64,000 nt of DNA from positions 1,057,710,423-1,057,774,422 of the forward strand of contig NC_090443.1 in NCBI RefSeq assembly GCF_031143425.1, read 5' to 3'. The position numbers were made by a program, and so were the translations under genes. How positions within the stretch are numbered: the stretch's first letter is position 1; each line of letters starts with the position of its first letter. The DNA is from Pleurodeles waltl. Its lineage: Eukaryota > Chordata > Amphibia > Caudata > Salamandridae. The notes beneath the pieces are model-generated. The model did no database searches, was not told the DNA's origin, and saw only the letters and a list, made by a program, of their open reading frames with translations. Positions 1 to 9,911 of the stretch are shown in pieces.

Positions 1-1199
1 TTGTATGGTTCAATTTCAGATTTCTTGTGGAAAATGGCCGTTATATGCAGGTACCCGTGATGTCTGCCACTCCAGGCCTGGGGTAGAGCTTTGATGGTTG
101 GAAACACAGATGGACAACCCCCCTGAGGGGTGGCCACTTTTATTACACTTCACTGCTTGGATACCCATTAACTGGAGAATACCAAAAAGCCAAGTTTCTA
201 CTAAACAGGTTTTCTCACAGGTGAGGAAAAACATCAGAATTTCTGGGACTACTTTACATTTTGAGATGCCACTGATGCTCAAGGGCAGGTTTTAATGGAA
301 TTGGGATATATTAATACCCCACTCAATTGACACTCACCCTTGGTGGAAGACTGAGGTACGCTGTGCTTGAGGAGAGGCAATGGGCACCCCTGTTAAACAA
401 ATCTCTCTGCCCAAAACAGGAGGGTGGTACTTCCTGTCCCTCGAACGAATGAAGAGGGGTGCTTGTGCACCCCATCTGGACCACTGATAAAAGACTTGCT
501 TAGATTTGTGAAAAAGGTGGCTTTATCAGAAGGAAGTCTAAACCCACATTATTGTCTCTCTGACCTAAAGTTCATTTTTGGTTTCAGCTCTATCGTCTCC
601 CAGCCACCAGACCTACTCGTGGACAGGACAGGCGACCTTCCTTAACTCTTCCTGTCCTACAGGCCCCATTCTGGCCCACTGCCCCCATCTGTCATCTATT
701 CTCCGTTCACTCCTGAGGTGTGATCTCTGGGTCTGCACATGGACTAGGGTAAGAAACGCCCCTTCCCCAGCTGCCCAGGCCGGGTATTACACACACACAC
801 TTTATTTAATCTAATTCTCTCTTTCGTTACTCGTTACTTGCCTCTACAGATGTCCTAAACCCATGGGTGGGGAGGGGAGATTTGTGCCTGGGTTGTGTCA
901 CTTTTTTGGTACAACTCCACTCTAATGCAAAGTCTGATTTGTTAACTATTGTGATGGGCTCAATTGTACTCATGATACACCTGCTAAACATATGTGCGGT
1001 CTTCAGATCTGATGCCACTTCCTGTGAGGTCAGGAGTTGTGATACCACTTCCGGTGATGCAAGGTGCCATAATGTCATGTGATATGATGTTACTTGCATA
1101 CTGCCTAACTTTTCTAGTCTCTCCACTTCTATTTTAGGACTTGACCCTGTGACCACAGATTGATGTCATGCAAGCCCCTGTCTATATATCTATGACAGT
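1..1199. other. Flank with no recognised gene or repeat
   Basis: I find no coding region, RNA gene or recognisable element here. All open frames are short and show no known motif. Two small things are visible: a short CA run near 790-800, and two related blocks of about 30 bases at about 1008-1065, each containing CCACTTCC followed by GTGA or TGAGG. Neither supports a functional call. Confidence 0.5.
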
Positions 1200-2330
1200 C
1201 AGTGCCTGCATGCTACTGGCCACCCATTCATGCCCTGCCAGCAGATGCCTACTCCTGTCTCTTCATGTAAGCCTCTGACTGTACATGCATGCCCCTGTCC
1301 CCATACATGCGTGCTACTGCCCACAGAGGCATGCTTCTGCCTACCCCTGCTAATAAAGTGCAACAAATGCACGCTCCTGTCTATACGTGAGCAAACCTTC
1401 CTGTACATGTGTGCAGAAGCCTCTACGTATGTGTGCCTGCCTATATATTCATGTTTTTACCTGCACATACATGCACCTGCCTCTGCATACATGCACCTGC
1501 CTCTACATATGTGTGCCTGCCCATACACGTGTGCTATTGACTACACAGGTGTTCACCTGCCTCTACATGCATGCACCTGCCTCTACAAAATTGCACCTGC
1601 CATGCGTGCATGCACCTGTCTCAACAAGATGACACCCGCCTCTGTGTGCATGTGCCTGCCTCTACATGCATGCCCCTGCCTCTACATGTGTGCACCTGCC
1701 TGTCCATTCTCGCTCTTGCCTGCACATGCGTACACCTGCATCTACATGCATGCTCTTACCTGCACATCCGTGCACCTTCATCAAAATGCATGCTCCTGTC
1801 TGCACATGAATACACCTGCCTGTCTATGCTTGCGCTTGCCTGCACATGTGTGCACCTGCTTCTACATGCATGCTCTTGCCTGCAGATGGGTGCACCTGCC
1901 TGCACCTGCATCTACATACATGCTCTTGCCTGCACATGCATGCATCTGCCTGTCCATGCCCGCTCTTCCCTGCACATGTATGCACCTGAGTCTACATGCA
2001 TGCTCTTCCCTGCAGATGCGTGCACCTTCGTCTACATGCATGCTATTTCCTGCACATGCATCCACCTTCCTGTCCATACTTGCACTTGCCTGCACATGTG
2101 TGCACCTGCCTCCACATGCATGCCCCTGCCTCTACATGTGTGCACCTGCCTGTCCATGCATGCTCTTACCTGCACATGTGTGCACCTGCCTGTCCATGCA
2201 TGCTCTTACCTGCACATGTGTGCACCTGCCTCTACATGCATGCCCCTGCCTCTACATGTGTGCACCTGCCTGTCCATGCATGCTCTGACCTGCACATGTG
2301 TGCACCTGCCTCTACATGCATGCTCTTGTC
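1200..2330. repeat. 20-bp minisatellite (about 55 units)
   Basis: Tandem units of 20 bases, best seen at 2090-2320, follow the pattern TGCACCTGCC plus TSTACATGYR, often alternating as 40-bp pairs. The left edge (1200-1440) is degenerate. The plus strand has almost no stop codons in any frame, and three units equal 60 bases. The array therefore reads as Cys/His/Pro/Leu-rich open frames of up to about 350 codons in more than one frame at once. I take these as by-products of the repeat. Long runs alternate purine and pyrimidine. Confidence 0.9.
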
Positions 2331-2629
2331 TTTTGGATCTGGTTCCTGTCATGGAATAAACCGACTGCAAACACCAGAAGGAAAATAAAAAATCTGGAGC
2401 CAATAAGCCGCTCAGGCCTAGAATCGTGTACTCTGAGTAAAGGGCACTCACTCGTAGAAAGGAATGAAGTGAGGTGGTGTTCAGTGCAGTGAGACATATC
2501 ACCTGAGTTAAACTGGAGTCACCCCACCCTTAGTGACCCGGCCTCACCCCACCCTGAGGACGTGCACTATGATCTGGCGCACCCACTGACACTCCCTCCA
2601 TCGAGGGCGGAGAGCACCAGGCACAGTCA
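2331..2629. other. Single-copy-looking spacer
   Basis: No gene or repeat is recognised between the 20-bp array and the 63-bp array. Short CACCCCACCCT repeats occur near 2518-2565. Confidence 0.45.
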
Positions 2630-2720
2630 AGAGTGAGTGAGTGACTGTTTGTGATAGTGAACTGACGCCACCCCTCTCTCCAGCACATGTCAGCAGTGGG
2701 TGAACGACTGCTCTCTCCAG
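2630..2720. repeat. Left remnant of ~63-bp minisatellite
   Basis: About one and a half units of the array that resumes at 42018. Shared words include GTGAGTGACTG, GTGAACTGAC, CCCCTCTCTCCAG and TGTCAGCAGTGGGTGA. The remnant ends in CCAG (2717-2720), which is repeated at 42018-42021 and flanks the retroviral insertion. Confidence 0.8.
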
Positions 2721-4172
2721 TGATAGCGCGCCCAGTCTTAATAAATTACTTAAACTTGGACACGCTGGAGGTGGGTGAACCTTTTAACCGAGTTGGGTTC
2801 TCCTCATCCAAGAATAGTCGGATCACTCAAGTCAATAATCAATAACCAATACTCAATTAATAGGTCAAACAACACATTAAGAATCAATAACAATCAGTAT
2901 TTTGACGCACCATGACCTTTCAGTCATGAATAACCACACCGGTTTATTAAAAGTTAATGAGTTTATTTCCCTATATTAACAAAGCTAGCACAATATAAGT
3001 GAGTCTCAAAATCAAATGGTATACATATACGAACATTACTAGCTGTCCATAGCGACGGAAGAAACGCAATCTACGCAATATCTGGATTATAATGCACTCG
3101 GTTATAGCAATGCAAATCACTAATATGAGCAACTGAATTTGACTAATTGTATACATCGGTCAGCATAACAAGATTTCAATTTAGCATGGTGCATCAGATG
3201 AATACCTCAACTAACCTCTAATTAGCATTGGCATGTGGGGCTTCATGCAAAAACAAATTTAGTCAACATGAATTTCGAAAACTTCTAGCTTGGGCCCTGT
3301 CAAAATAAGCAGTTGGTACCTAGGAAGAAAAACACAATGCATAATACAATTATCCTTTCACAATTACCAAATACAATCAGCATTCAATGTAAGTCTTCGT
3401 CCTTCAGGTACCGGTTCGATCAGCATGGGGCAGATTTCAAATGGGCAAAGTTAAAACAAGTTTCCTTGCGGCAGCAAGGAAAATGGGGCAAAAGTTACTG
3501 CATGGACAAGACGGGGCAAAGTAAAAGTTAAAGTCTCTAGGGTGAGAATTCTTTAAAGCCTCTTTCTCTGCGACAGAGAAAAGGCATCAAAGAGTCTTTT
3601 AAAATGGCGTCTTGAATCAGGCTTCAAAATGGCATCAAGGCAAATGGCTGACTTCTCTTTGTCTGGTGGGTTTAAGTAAGAAACGTTCCAAATTCTTCAG
3701 GGTCTTCCATTGGAGGGTTCATAGGGTGGCTTCCTTTTTTGTCTGCACCTGCAGAAACTGACCTTGCTTCAAAGGGGATGAAACTAGCCTAGCACGAAAC
3801 CTTGAGATAAGTGTATTAGTCATTTCTACTGGAAAAATACAACCTTAAAGTAAAAAATATGTTTTTGTTAATGCAAGTGAAAACCACGCAGTTAAATTTG
3901 AGACCAGGCAACTAGGCCAAAGCCTCTGCTAAATTTAAGCTAATCATATAACAGTTTCAACAAGAAAATCATGGAATACATCTGCAATTATGACGGATTA
4001 CTACATTGACGATTCTTCATGATTAATTAAGCTAGTTTATAATAATGGTGAACTACCTCGTGGGCACAATTTCCCACGTACATTATTTTTCTTTGCTAAA
4101 CTCACACTACCTTATTCGATTTTGTCTCATGATATATGAATATTTGTTAGTCTTTCTTTTTCTGCTTCATCA
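2721..4172 (-). repeat. ERV 3' LTR
   Basis: A 1,452-bp LTR nearly matching 40449-42017 along its length. It begins TGATGAAGCAG and ends CTATCA on the minus strand. A sense AATAAA lies at 2967-2962, about 240 bases from the LTR end. Small hairpins are present, for example TTTCCTTGC/GCAAGGAAA near 3460-3481. It lacks a block of roughly 115 bases that the 5' LTR has at about 41471-41580. Confidence 0.93.
2962..2967 (-). terminator. Polyadenylation signal of ERV 3' LTR
   Basis: AATAAA on the minus strand, conserved at 40706-40711 in the 5' LTR. The position, about 240 bases before the LTR 3' end, fits an R-U5 border. Confidence 0.6.
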
Positions 4173-4184
4173 ATCCCTCCTCTG
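4173..4184 (-). other. ERV polypurine tract
   Basis: The minus strand reads CAGAGGAGGGAT immediately before the TGATGAAG start of the 3' LTR. This is the expected place and composition for the plus-strand primer. Confidence 0.8.
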
Positions 4185-4248
4185 ATTACTAATTATGTCA
4201 TCACATCAAATCTTCCATCACAAATGTTATTTCATTATAATTCTGTTT

Positions 4249-5397
4249 TTAGTAATTTGGCACTTCAGTCAATTCCCTCTTCCTTTTTGTTCCCTTTGAT
4301 TTTTCTCTGTATATTTCTACTATTTTATTTTGTTCTTTCTCTTCTCTCCTCCTCTTGCTTCTTGATTTCAATATTTTAATCGCTTTCCATATTCCCCAAA
4401 TACCTAATAAGCAGATTAGTGTTATTAATATTCCTTTTACTATTTTCAGTAATATTCCGTTCCAAATGTTGCTGAGCCAATTTCCCACGGAAGCAAATCC
4501 TTTTTCAATCTTTTCCCATACTCCTGGTTCTTTCAATTCTTTCAAATCTGCACTCTCGTTAGTTAAATTTGTAAGCATTTTTCTAATTTGCCCACTGTTG
4601 TCCGGTATATAAAAACAACAATGACGTGCACTAAGCATTTTGCAAACGCCGCCATTCTTTGCTAAAAGAATGTCTAAAGCAAGCCGGTTTTGAAGAGTTA
4701 TAGCTCTTTCTGCAGCAAGTTCAGCATCAATCAGGATTATGGCTCCTGAGAATTTTGTCAGCATGTTACCCACAATAGTAGACAACTTTCGTATTTTAAT
4801 TGAATTCAATATGAATCCTACTGAAGGAATCATTGCTCCAAATATATCTCCTACCACACCAGAAGCTGTCTCCCTTTTCTGAATGCGATGTGATTCACAT
4901 AGCTTTGGAAATTTCTTTAAATCATCCAGTTGATAAATCTTTGGAAAAACTATTCCCAAATAACACATCCCATACCATCCTTTAGGAAGATGATAATAGG
5001 CGTTAAGTCCACAAATATAATATACCCCTGGAATAAGTGGGTCTTGTCCATTTAGCATGAACGTCCATTTAGGTTGAAACAAAAACGTATGTTTACATTC
5101 ACTCGTTCCCACAAAGATTGTGTCATAATATGATTTAGGTCTATATACACAAAGTTTCCCTATATGTAATGCATCTAAAGCTGATTTCCCATGTGTCTTT
5201 ATTGCGGCAAAAGCATAGTTATCTGCAGAAGTCCTTTTGTGTAATTCCCTTTCTAATTTATCCTTCACCACTTTCCTTCTATCTTCAGTGTGATCCAAAA
5301 AGCTTTTCTCTACAGGTGAAAGTAAGCATGTAAGGTTGTCTCTATGAGCGTGGACTACAGGAAAAGGCAATAGTGGTTCAAAGAAACCTCTAATTAA
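4249..5397 (-). pseudogene. env: ERV env: C-terminal SU plus TM subunit
   Basis: About 380 codons, open from just after a stop at 5398-5400. In order there is the C-terminal part of the surface subunit, a basic cleavage site (RIQKRE, about residue 160 of the frame), a Gly/Ala-rich hydrophobic stretch typical of a fusion peptide, a heptad-like helix leading to an LQNR motif, a Cys followed seven residues later by a Cys pair, a long second helix, a hydrophobic membrane anchor near residues 300-335 and a basic tail of about 50 residues ending at TAA (4249). The role would have been membrane fusion at entry. It is out of frame with the N-terminal half (5390-5899), with the frames overlapping around 5390-5397, so a one-base change breaks env. 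The TM half itself is uninterrupted. Confidence 0.88.
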
Positions 5398-5899
5398 TTA
5401 ATTTTATATAATAATCTCTTGCTGTTTTACTCAAATATTCAATTATGGGGACATATGGAAATACGACATCATGATTGGAATAAAAGTATTGAATATTCTC
5501 CTGGTTATAGAATCTGGTTAGTAATAAACTACATGAAATTCCATACGTGAAAGGCATGCTATGATATGTCACTCCTTCTATTACTGAGGTAGGTATTTGT
5601 GTGCACACATAACAATCTTTTGCATCCATTGTCTCAACATACTCATTCAGCAAGCGATAGAAGACGTTCGAGGAGAGCTCTTTCTTGTCGTGTAAATATT
5701 TTGCGTCTTGTTCGAGTTTCTGCAAAGGAGTTAATTCAGTAGTAGGTTTAGAAGTAGAAGCATCATTCGCGTCTCTTTCATTCTTTCCATGAATTCCAAG
5801 AACTATTGCTATAATTATTAGTACACATGCAGTTATTAGACCTATACACATGTATTTACAACACTTCATCTTATGTCCCTTTGTAGCACTGCCTGGCAT
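5390..5899 (-). pseudogene. env: ERV env: N-terminal SU fragment
   Basis: An ATG at 5899 opens 169 codons ending in TAG at 5390. A short basic, Cys-containing leader is followed by a strong hydrophobic segment (about residues 14-36), which fits a signal peptide or signal anchor. A CYVC (CXXC) motif lies about 100 residues in, as in the surface subunits of gamma-type envelopes that are disulphide-linked to TM. The frame then fails and the continuation is in the next frame (4249-5397). The reconstructed surface subunit would be short, roughly 330 residues. The leader is far from the gag region, so expression would have needed splicing. I see no single convincing splice acceptor. Confidence 0.78.
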
Positions 5900-6136
5900 G
5901 ATCTATATAGAATCAGAAAGTTGAAGACACTTTATCAAATCAAATTTGCAGATATATATAAAGCTGAACGAGTTAATGTTCACACGGATTTCTTTAGCAG
6001 CTTAGTCTCTTATCGGTTTAGCAGCTTTGTCTCAAAATTGGTTTCAAAGTCAATCAAGTTATCAATGTCTTATCCGGTTCAAAAGTCAATCAGGTCGTCA
6101 ATGTCTTATTCGGTAATGTTCATAGAATTTCACTTT
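5900..6136 (-). other. ERV pol/env spacer with short direct repeats
   Basis: Non-coding between the acidic frame and env. It contains an imperfect direct repeat of about 34 bases at about 6048-6116 (both arms contain AAGTCAATCA and TCAATGTCTTAT). This could be the splice-acceptor region for env, but that is inference. Confidence 0.4.
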
Positions 6137-6811
6137 TCAAGTACCAAAGTGTCGTTCTGCTTCTTCGTTTTCAAGACTGAGAGATAGAAATTCGTCTGAC
6201 CAATCGTTAGTGGCTGTGTATGCCCACTCTGGACCAGAATATCTTCTGCTCGGTATTCTTTTCCTTTTCAATTTTGCATCTCCTTTTGATTCTCTCTCGC
6301 TTATGTCTTGTTCTTTGGCTGTGTCTTTTTCTTCATTCAATGTTGTTATTGCGATAGACACCTCTTTTCTTTTCTCCTTCAATTTTGGCCCTTCATTCTC
6401 TTTTAATATTTCTTTAGTCTTTGATTTCACTGGCGATATGCTTTGTCTTCGTTTCGTGCTACTTTCACCTGATGGACCTGCAACCGGTTCTGGAAGAATT
6501 TGAACGATTTCACTATGTTCTGTCTTGTCTCCTTCGCCTAGGAGGTCAATCAGGTTTTCTCTTTCTTTGCCTGTATTGTCTGCTTCTGGGAAAGCCCTCC
6601 TCTTATTAGGCTCTCCTGCTTCTTCACCTGTGACAGGATCTTTGTCACCTTCAGGATCTTTGTCGCTTCCTGAGGCTTCTTCTCTGTTATCCTCAAAAGG
6701 ATCGTCTGCGTCTTCCTCAGAAAATATTTCTTCTGTCTCAATTTCTGCTTGTTCGCCTTCAGGCTCTCTTTGTTCTGCCTCAGTGCCTGGTACTTTCCTG
6801 TCGGTTGATTG
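6137..6811 (-). pseudogene. ERV acidic/charged reading frame between pol and env
   Basis: About 225 codons stay open in the same frame as the integrase C-terminus, separated from it only by the TGA at 6812-6814, and end at a stop at 6137. Composition is extreme: the first ~90 residues are rich in Glu and Asp, the middle is Ser/Pro and basic, and the end has a KRKR-type basic cluster. No ATG lies near the start, so it could be a C-terminal Pol extension cut off by a nonsense codon, an exon of a spliced accessory protein, or an Env leader. I recognise no family. A 225-codon frame surviving in a decayed provirus suggests it once coded, though its low-complexity composition weakens that argument. 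Confidence 0.5.
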
Positions 6812-7365
6812 TCATTTCAGCGCTTCAATTTCCTCTTCCATAGGACACGTCACCCTTTTAGTGTGACTGGCGTGAATCCAGTTGGGAACTCCTGCACACT
6901 TCACAGCGGTGGTAGTTGTCAGAATCACTTGAAAAGGTCCTTTCCAACGGGGTTCCAGACACGACTTCCTCACATGCTTCTTTATCATGACCCACTCACC
7001 TGCTTTCAGGGCGTGTCCTGGACCTTGGATCGGTGGCAAGGTGGTTGCCTCCCCCTGGTGAGAAAAAGAGCGGACCACTTTAGCCAGACCTTTGCAGTAG
7101 TCCAATACCATATCATTGGTAATATTTACAAGTGCATTTGCAGGAACTGCTGGAAGTCTCATGGCTCTGCCCATGAGGATTTCGTGAGGTGATAGTCCAG
7201 TTTTTCTATCAGGTGTGTTTCTCATTCACATTAACACCAAAGGCAACACGTCAGGCCATTTCAAGTTTGTGGATGCGCATATTTTCACCATCCTTGATTT
7301 CAATGTGCCATTCATTTGCTCCACTAGTCCTGATGCCTCAGGGCGGTAGCTACAATGCAATTTGT
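6812..7365 (-). pseudogene. pol: ERV pol: end of integrase core and C-terminal domain
   Basis: This holds the end of the integrase catalytic core, including the third catalytic residue (Glu of the GLVEQMNG motif, about 7320-7300), and the C-terminal domain with RWKGP and the WIHASHTKRV motif typical of class I retroviral integrases. It is in a different frame from the preceding part: an apparent one-base shift lies in an A-rich spot at about 7360. A TGA at 7226-7228 interrupts it again. It ends at TGA 6812, after which the frame stays open. It would have joined provirus ends to host DNA. Confidence 0.85.
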
Positions 7366-8501
7366 TGCTCAATGTTCAGCGCTGCACACAGTAATTTTAT
7401 TACTTTGTTATTGAAGTGACTTCCCCTATCTGATTCTAAAGAGATCGGGAATCCGAAACGTGGTATTAGTTCTCTCAAGAGTAGTTTCGCAACTGTGAGA
7501 CTGTCATTTCTGCGTGTAGGGTATGCTTCAACCCAGTGACTAAAAATACACACAATCACCAACATACACTTCAAGCCTGCATGCATAGGCATCTCAATGA
7601 AATCCATTTGCATCCTGCTGAACGGCCCACCTCCTCTTCCAGTGTGGCTCAAATTTACTACGGTTCCCTTCCCTGCGTTCATTTGTTGGCAAATGACGAA
7701 ACGATGGCAAACTGCTTCAGCAATTTGGCGAAATTTGGGATTAAACCAATCAATTTTGAATAGTCTAATCAAGGAATCCCTTCCAAGGTGGGCTTGTCCA
7801 TGATACAATCTGGCCAATTGCGTTAAAAGACTGTCTGGTAGAGCCAATCTCCCTTCACTTGAAACCCACAAATCATCTGGTTTCTTTATGCATTGTAATT
7901 TGCTCCATGAGAGTTTCTCATCCTTACTGACATTATTTTGTAGGAATTTCAATTCTTCAATTGTATCTACAACTTTTAGAGCAAAGGCTTCACTTGGTTC
8001 AAGTTCTGGCTCATTTATCAAGTTCCATTTGTCTCTGAGCAATATGCAGTTCAATGCGCAAAACCTTGCGACTTGATCTGCATTTCCATATCCCAAAGAA
8101 ACAAAGTCTTGTGATTTCGAATGTGCACTGCATTTTACCACTGCTACTTCCCCTGGCAACTGGATGGCATGTAACAATTCTCTTATTCTTTCACCATTTA
8201 TCACTGGTGATCCTGAAGAGGTCATGAAGCCTCTCTGTGACCACAATTGTCCAAAATCATGCACTATTCCAAATCCATACTGACTGTCAGTGTAAATGGT
8301 GACTTTCATTAATGCGGAAAGTTGGCAAGCTCTAGTAAGGGCTACTAGTTCCGCTACCTGTGCAGAGTAAACTCCTTGAAGCCAAGAGGCTTCCAGAACA
8401 CCTGTTACAGTACATACAGCATATCCTGCTTTCAATATTCCTAGTGCATCTCTTAAACATGAACCATCAACAAAAACAATTTGATCATTTTCTTCCAATC
8501 A
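7350..8501 (-). pseudogene. pol: ERV pol: RNase H, integrase zinc domain and most of the core
   Basis: 383 open codons. RNase H: FVDGS, AELVALT and TDSQYG carry the first three acidic residues, and the fourth lies in GNADQVAR. The linker leads to the integrase zinc domain with YHGQAHLG. In the paired Cys motif the first Cys appears to be Phe (RFVIC, codon TTC, one base from TGC). In the core, DFIEM and SDRGSHF give the first two catalytic Asp residues. The frame then shifts (see 6812-7365). It is separated from the connection domain by a TGA at 8499-8501 in the same frame. As it stands it encodes no complete enzyme. Confidence 0.87.
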
Positions 8502-9305
8502 GGTGTTTTTGATTTCAGGTCTTGGTTTTGTACAAAATTCAGTCACCTGAAGACAGTCGTGCTCGATATCTTTGGCGTTCCCAATTTCAACATTTTCACT
8601 GGGAAACAAGGTTGCTGGATTCAACGTAGTGCACCTTTTCAGCTGCACATTGGGTGATCCCAAAATTATTGTCTCGTACCTTGTTAGCCTAGCACCAGTC
8701 ATGTGCTGTGTTCAGGAACGTGTCAAAAGTATTTCGACTGAGTGAGGGACAATAACTGTTAAAGGATGTCCCATCACTATTCCTTCGCTCTGATTTAGGC
8801 TTATACCAACTGCTGCTACATCACGCAAGCATCCCGGTAAGGCTGCTGGGACTGGATCCAAGGTAGCTGAAAAATATGCTACTGGTCTGTTTACGCCACC
8901 ATGGGCTTGGGTCAAGACAGACAAGGAACATGCATCACGTTCATGACAAAACAATGTGAAAGGCTTTGTATAATCAGGCATACCTAAAGCTGGAGCTCTG
9001 CACATGCATTCCTTTAATTCAATAAAAGCATCCATTTCATCTCTTTTCAACACTATTTCATCCAGCGCATCGTTCTGGGTCAGTTTCAGTAAAGGTTTTG
9101 CTAGAGTTGAAAAATTGGGAATCCATTGGCGACAATAGCTCACCATTCCCAAAAACTTTCTCACCTCTTTTCTTGTCTTGGGTGGACTCATTTGAAGTAC
9201 ACTTGTTATTCTTTCTTTCATGATTCTTCTCGACCCTTTCTCTATTTGGTGACCCAAATATTTCACTTTCTTCTGGCAGAACTGTAATTTTAAAGGAGAC
9301 ACTTT
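8502..9305 (-). pseudogene. pol: ERV pol: RT thumb and connection
   Basis: This begins right after the hairpin element and continues RT in the same frame: the CQKKVKYLGH motif, then FLGMVSYCRQWIP and a connection-like region (VAYFSATLDPV). A TGA at 8712-8714 splits it, and the frame resumes through an LNPATLFP motif typical of the region before RNase H in class I Pol proteins. It ends at TGA 8499. The inserted element plus its duplication (606 bases) is a multiple of three, so the frame is preserved across it, but the element carries stops. Confidence 0.85.
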
Positions 9306-9908
9306 GGCCCTGATTCTGCGAGGGTCGGCGGGAGCACCGCCGACAGGCCGGCGGTGCCCCGCAGGGCATTCTGACCGCGGCGCTTTGGCCGCGGTCAGAA
9401 AGGGTAAACCGGCGGTCTCCCGCCGGTTTACCGCTGCCCTCAGAATCCCCCATGGCGGCGCAGCTTGCTGCGCCGCCATGGGGGATTCTGACCCCCCCTA
9501 CCGCCATCCTGTTCATGGCGGGAAAGCCGCCATGAACAGGATGGCGGTAGGGGGGTCGCGGGGCCCCTGGGGGCCCCTGCCGTGCCCATGCCAATGGCAT
9601 GGGCACGGCAGGGGCCCCCGTAAGAGGGCCCCGCAAGGTATTTCAGTGTCTGCCTTGCAGACACTGAAATACGCGACGGGTGCTACTGCACCCGTCGCAC
9701 CTTCCCACTCCGCCGGCTCGATTACGAGCCGGCATCCTCGCGGGAAGGGAGTTTTTCCCTGGGCTGGCGGGCGTTCTTTTGGAGACCGCCCGCCAGCCCA
9801 GGGAAAAACTCATAATACCCTCCGCGGTCTTCTGACCGCGGAGCGGTATTATGGGGGCGGAATTCTGGCGGGCGGCCTCCGCCGCCCGCCAGGATTAGAA
9901 TCACCCCC
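9306..9908. mobile_element. Hairpin-chain MITE-like DNA element (603 bp)
   Basis: A GC-rich insertion in the retroviral RT gene. The termini are inverted: the left end begins GGCCCTGATTCTG, and the right end, read inward, begins GGGGGTGATTCTA. It is flanked by a 3-bp duplication TTT (9303-9305, 9909-9911), and removing it with one TTT leaves RT the expected length. The interior is almost wholly successive, unrelated, near-perfect palindromes: arms 9369-9381/9388-9400, 9403-9415/9420-9432, 9441-9464/9467-9490 (24 bp), 9493-9521/9527-9555 (29 bp), 9569-9593/9595-9619 (25 bp), 9638-9652/9658-9672, 9673-9683/9688-9698, 9712-9720/9725-9733, 9749-9773/9787-9811 (25 bp), 9812-9829/9834-9852 and 9865-9876/9881-9892. 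No transposase is encoded. A 3-bp duplication would fit a PIF/Harbinger-type mover, but this is tentative. Confidence 0.85.
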
Positions 9909-9911
9909 TTT

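Noticed and set aside
827..1156. 109-codon minus-strand frame
   Set aside because: No motif, no start context, no partner; length is within chance expectation.
1230..2359. Cys-rich open frames of up to 352 codons
   Set aside because: Overlapping frames in the 20-bp minisatellite, open because the unit lacks stops; no other coding sign.
2971..3156. 61-codon hydrophobic frame in both ERV LTRs (also 40715-40900)
   Set aside because: Present in both LTRs because they are copies; short, near the poly(A) signal, no motif. A small LTR-encoded protein cannot be excluded but is not supported.
6210..6866. Ser-rich plus-strand frames opposite the acidic frame
   Set aside because: Antisense shadows of Glu/Asp/Lys-rich coding sequence.
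6812..8714. TGA codons as selenocysteine or programmed readthrough sites
   Set aside because: They fall at unrelated places in pol alongside a frameshift and a TAA; no known class I virus uses this many. Decay is simpler.
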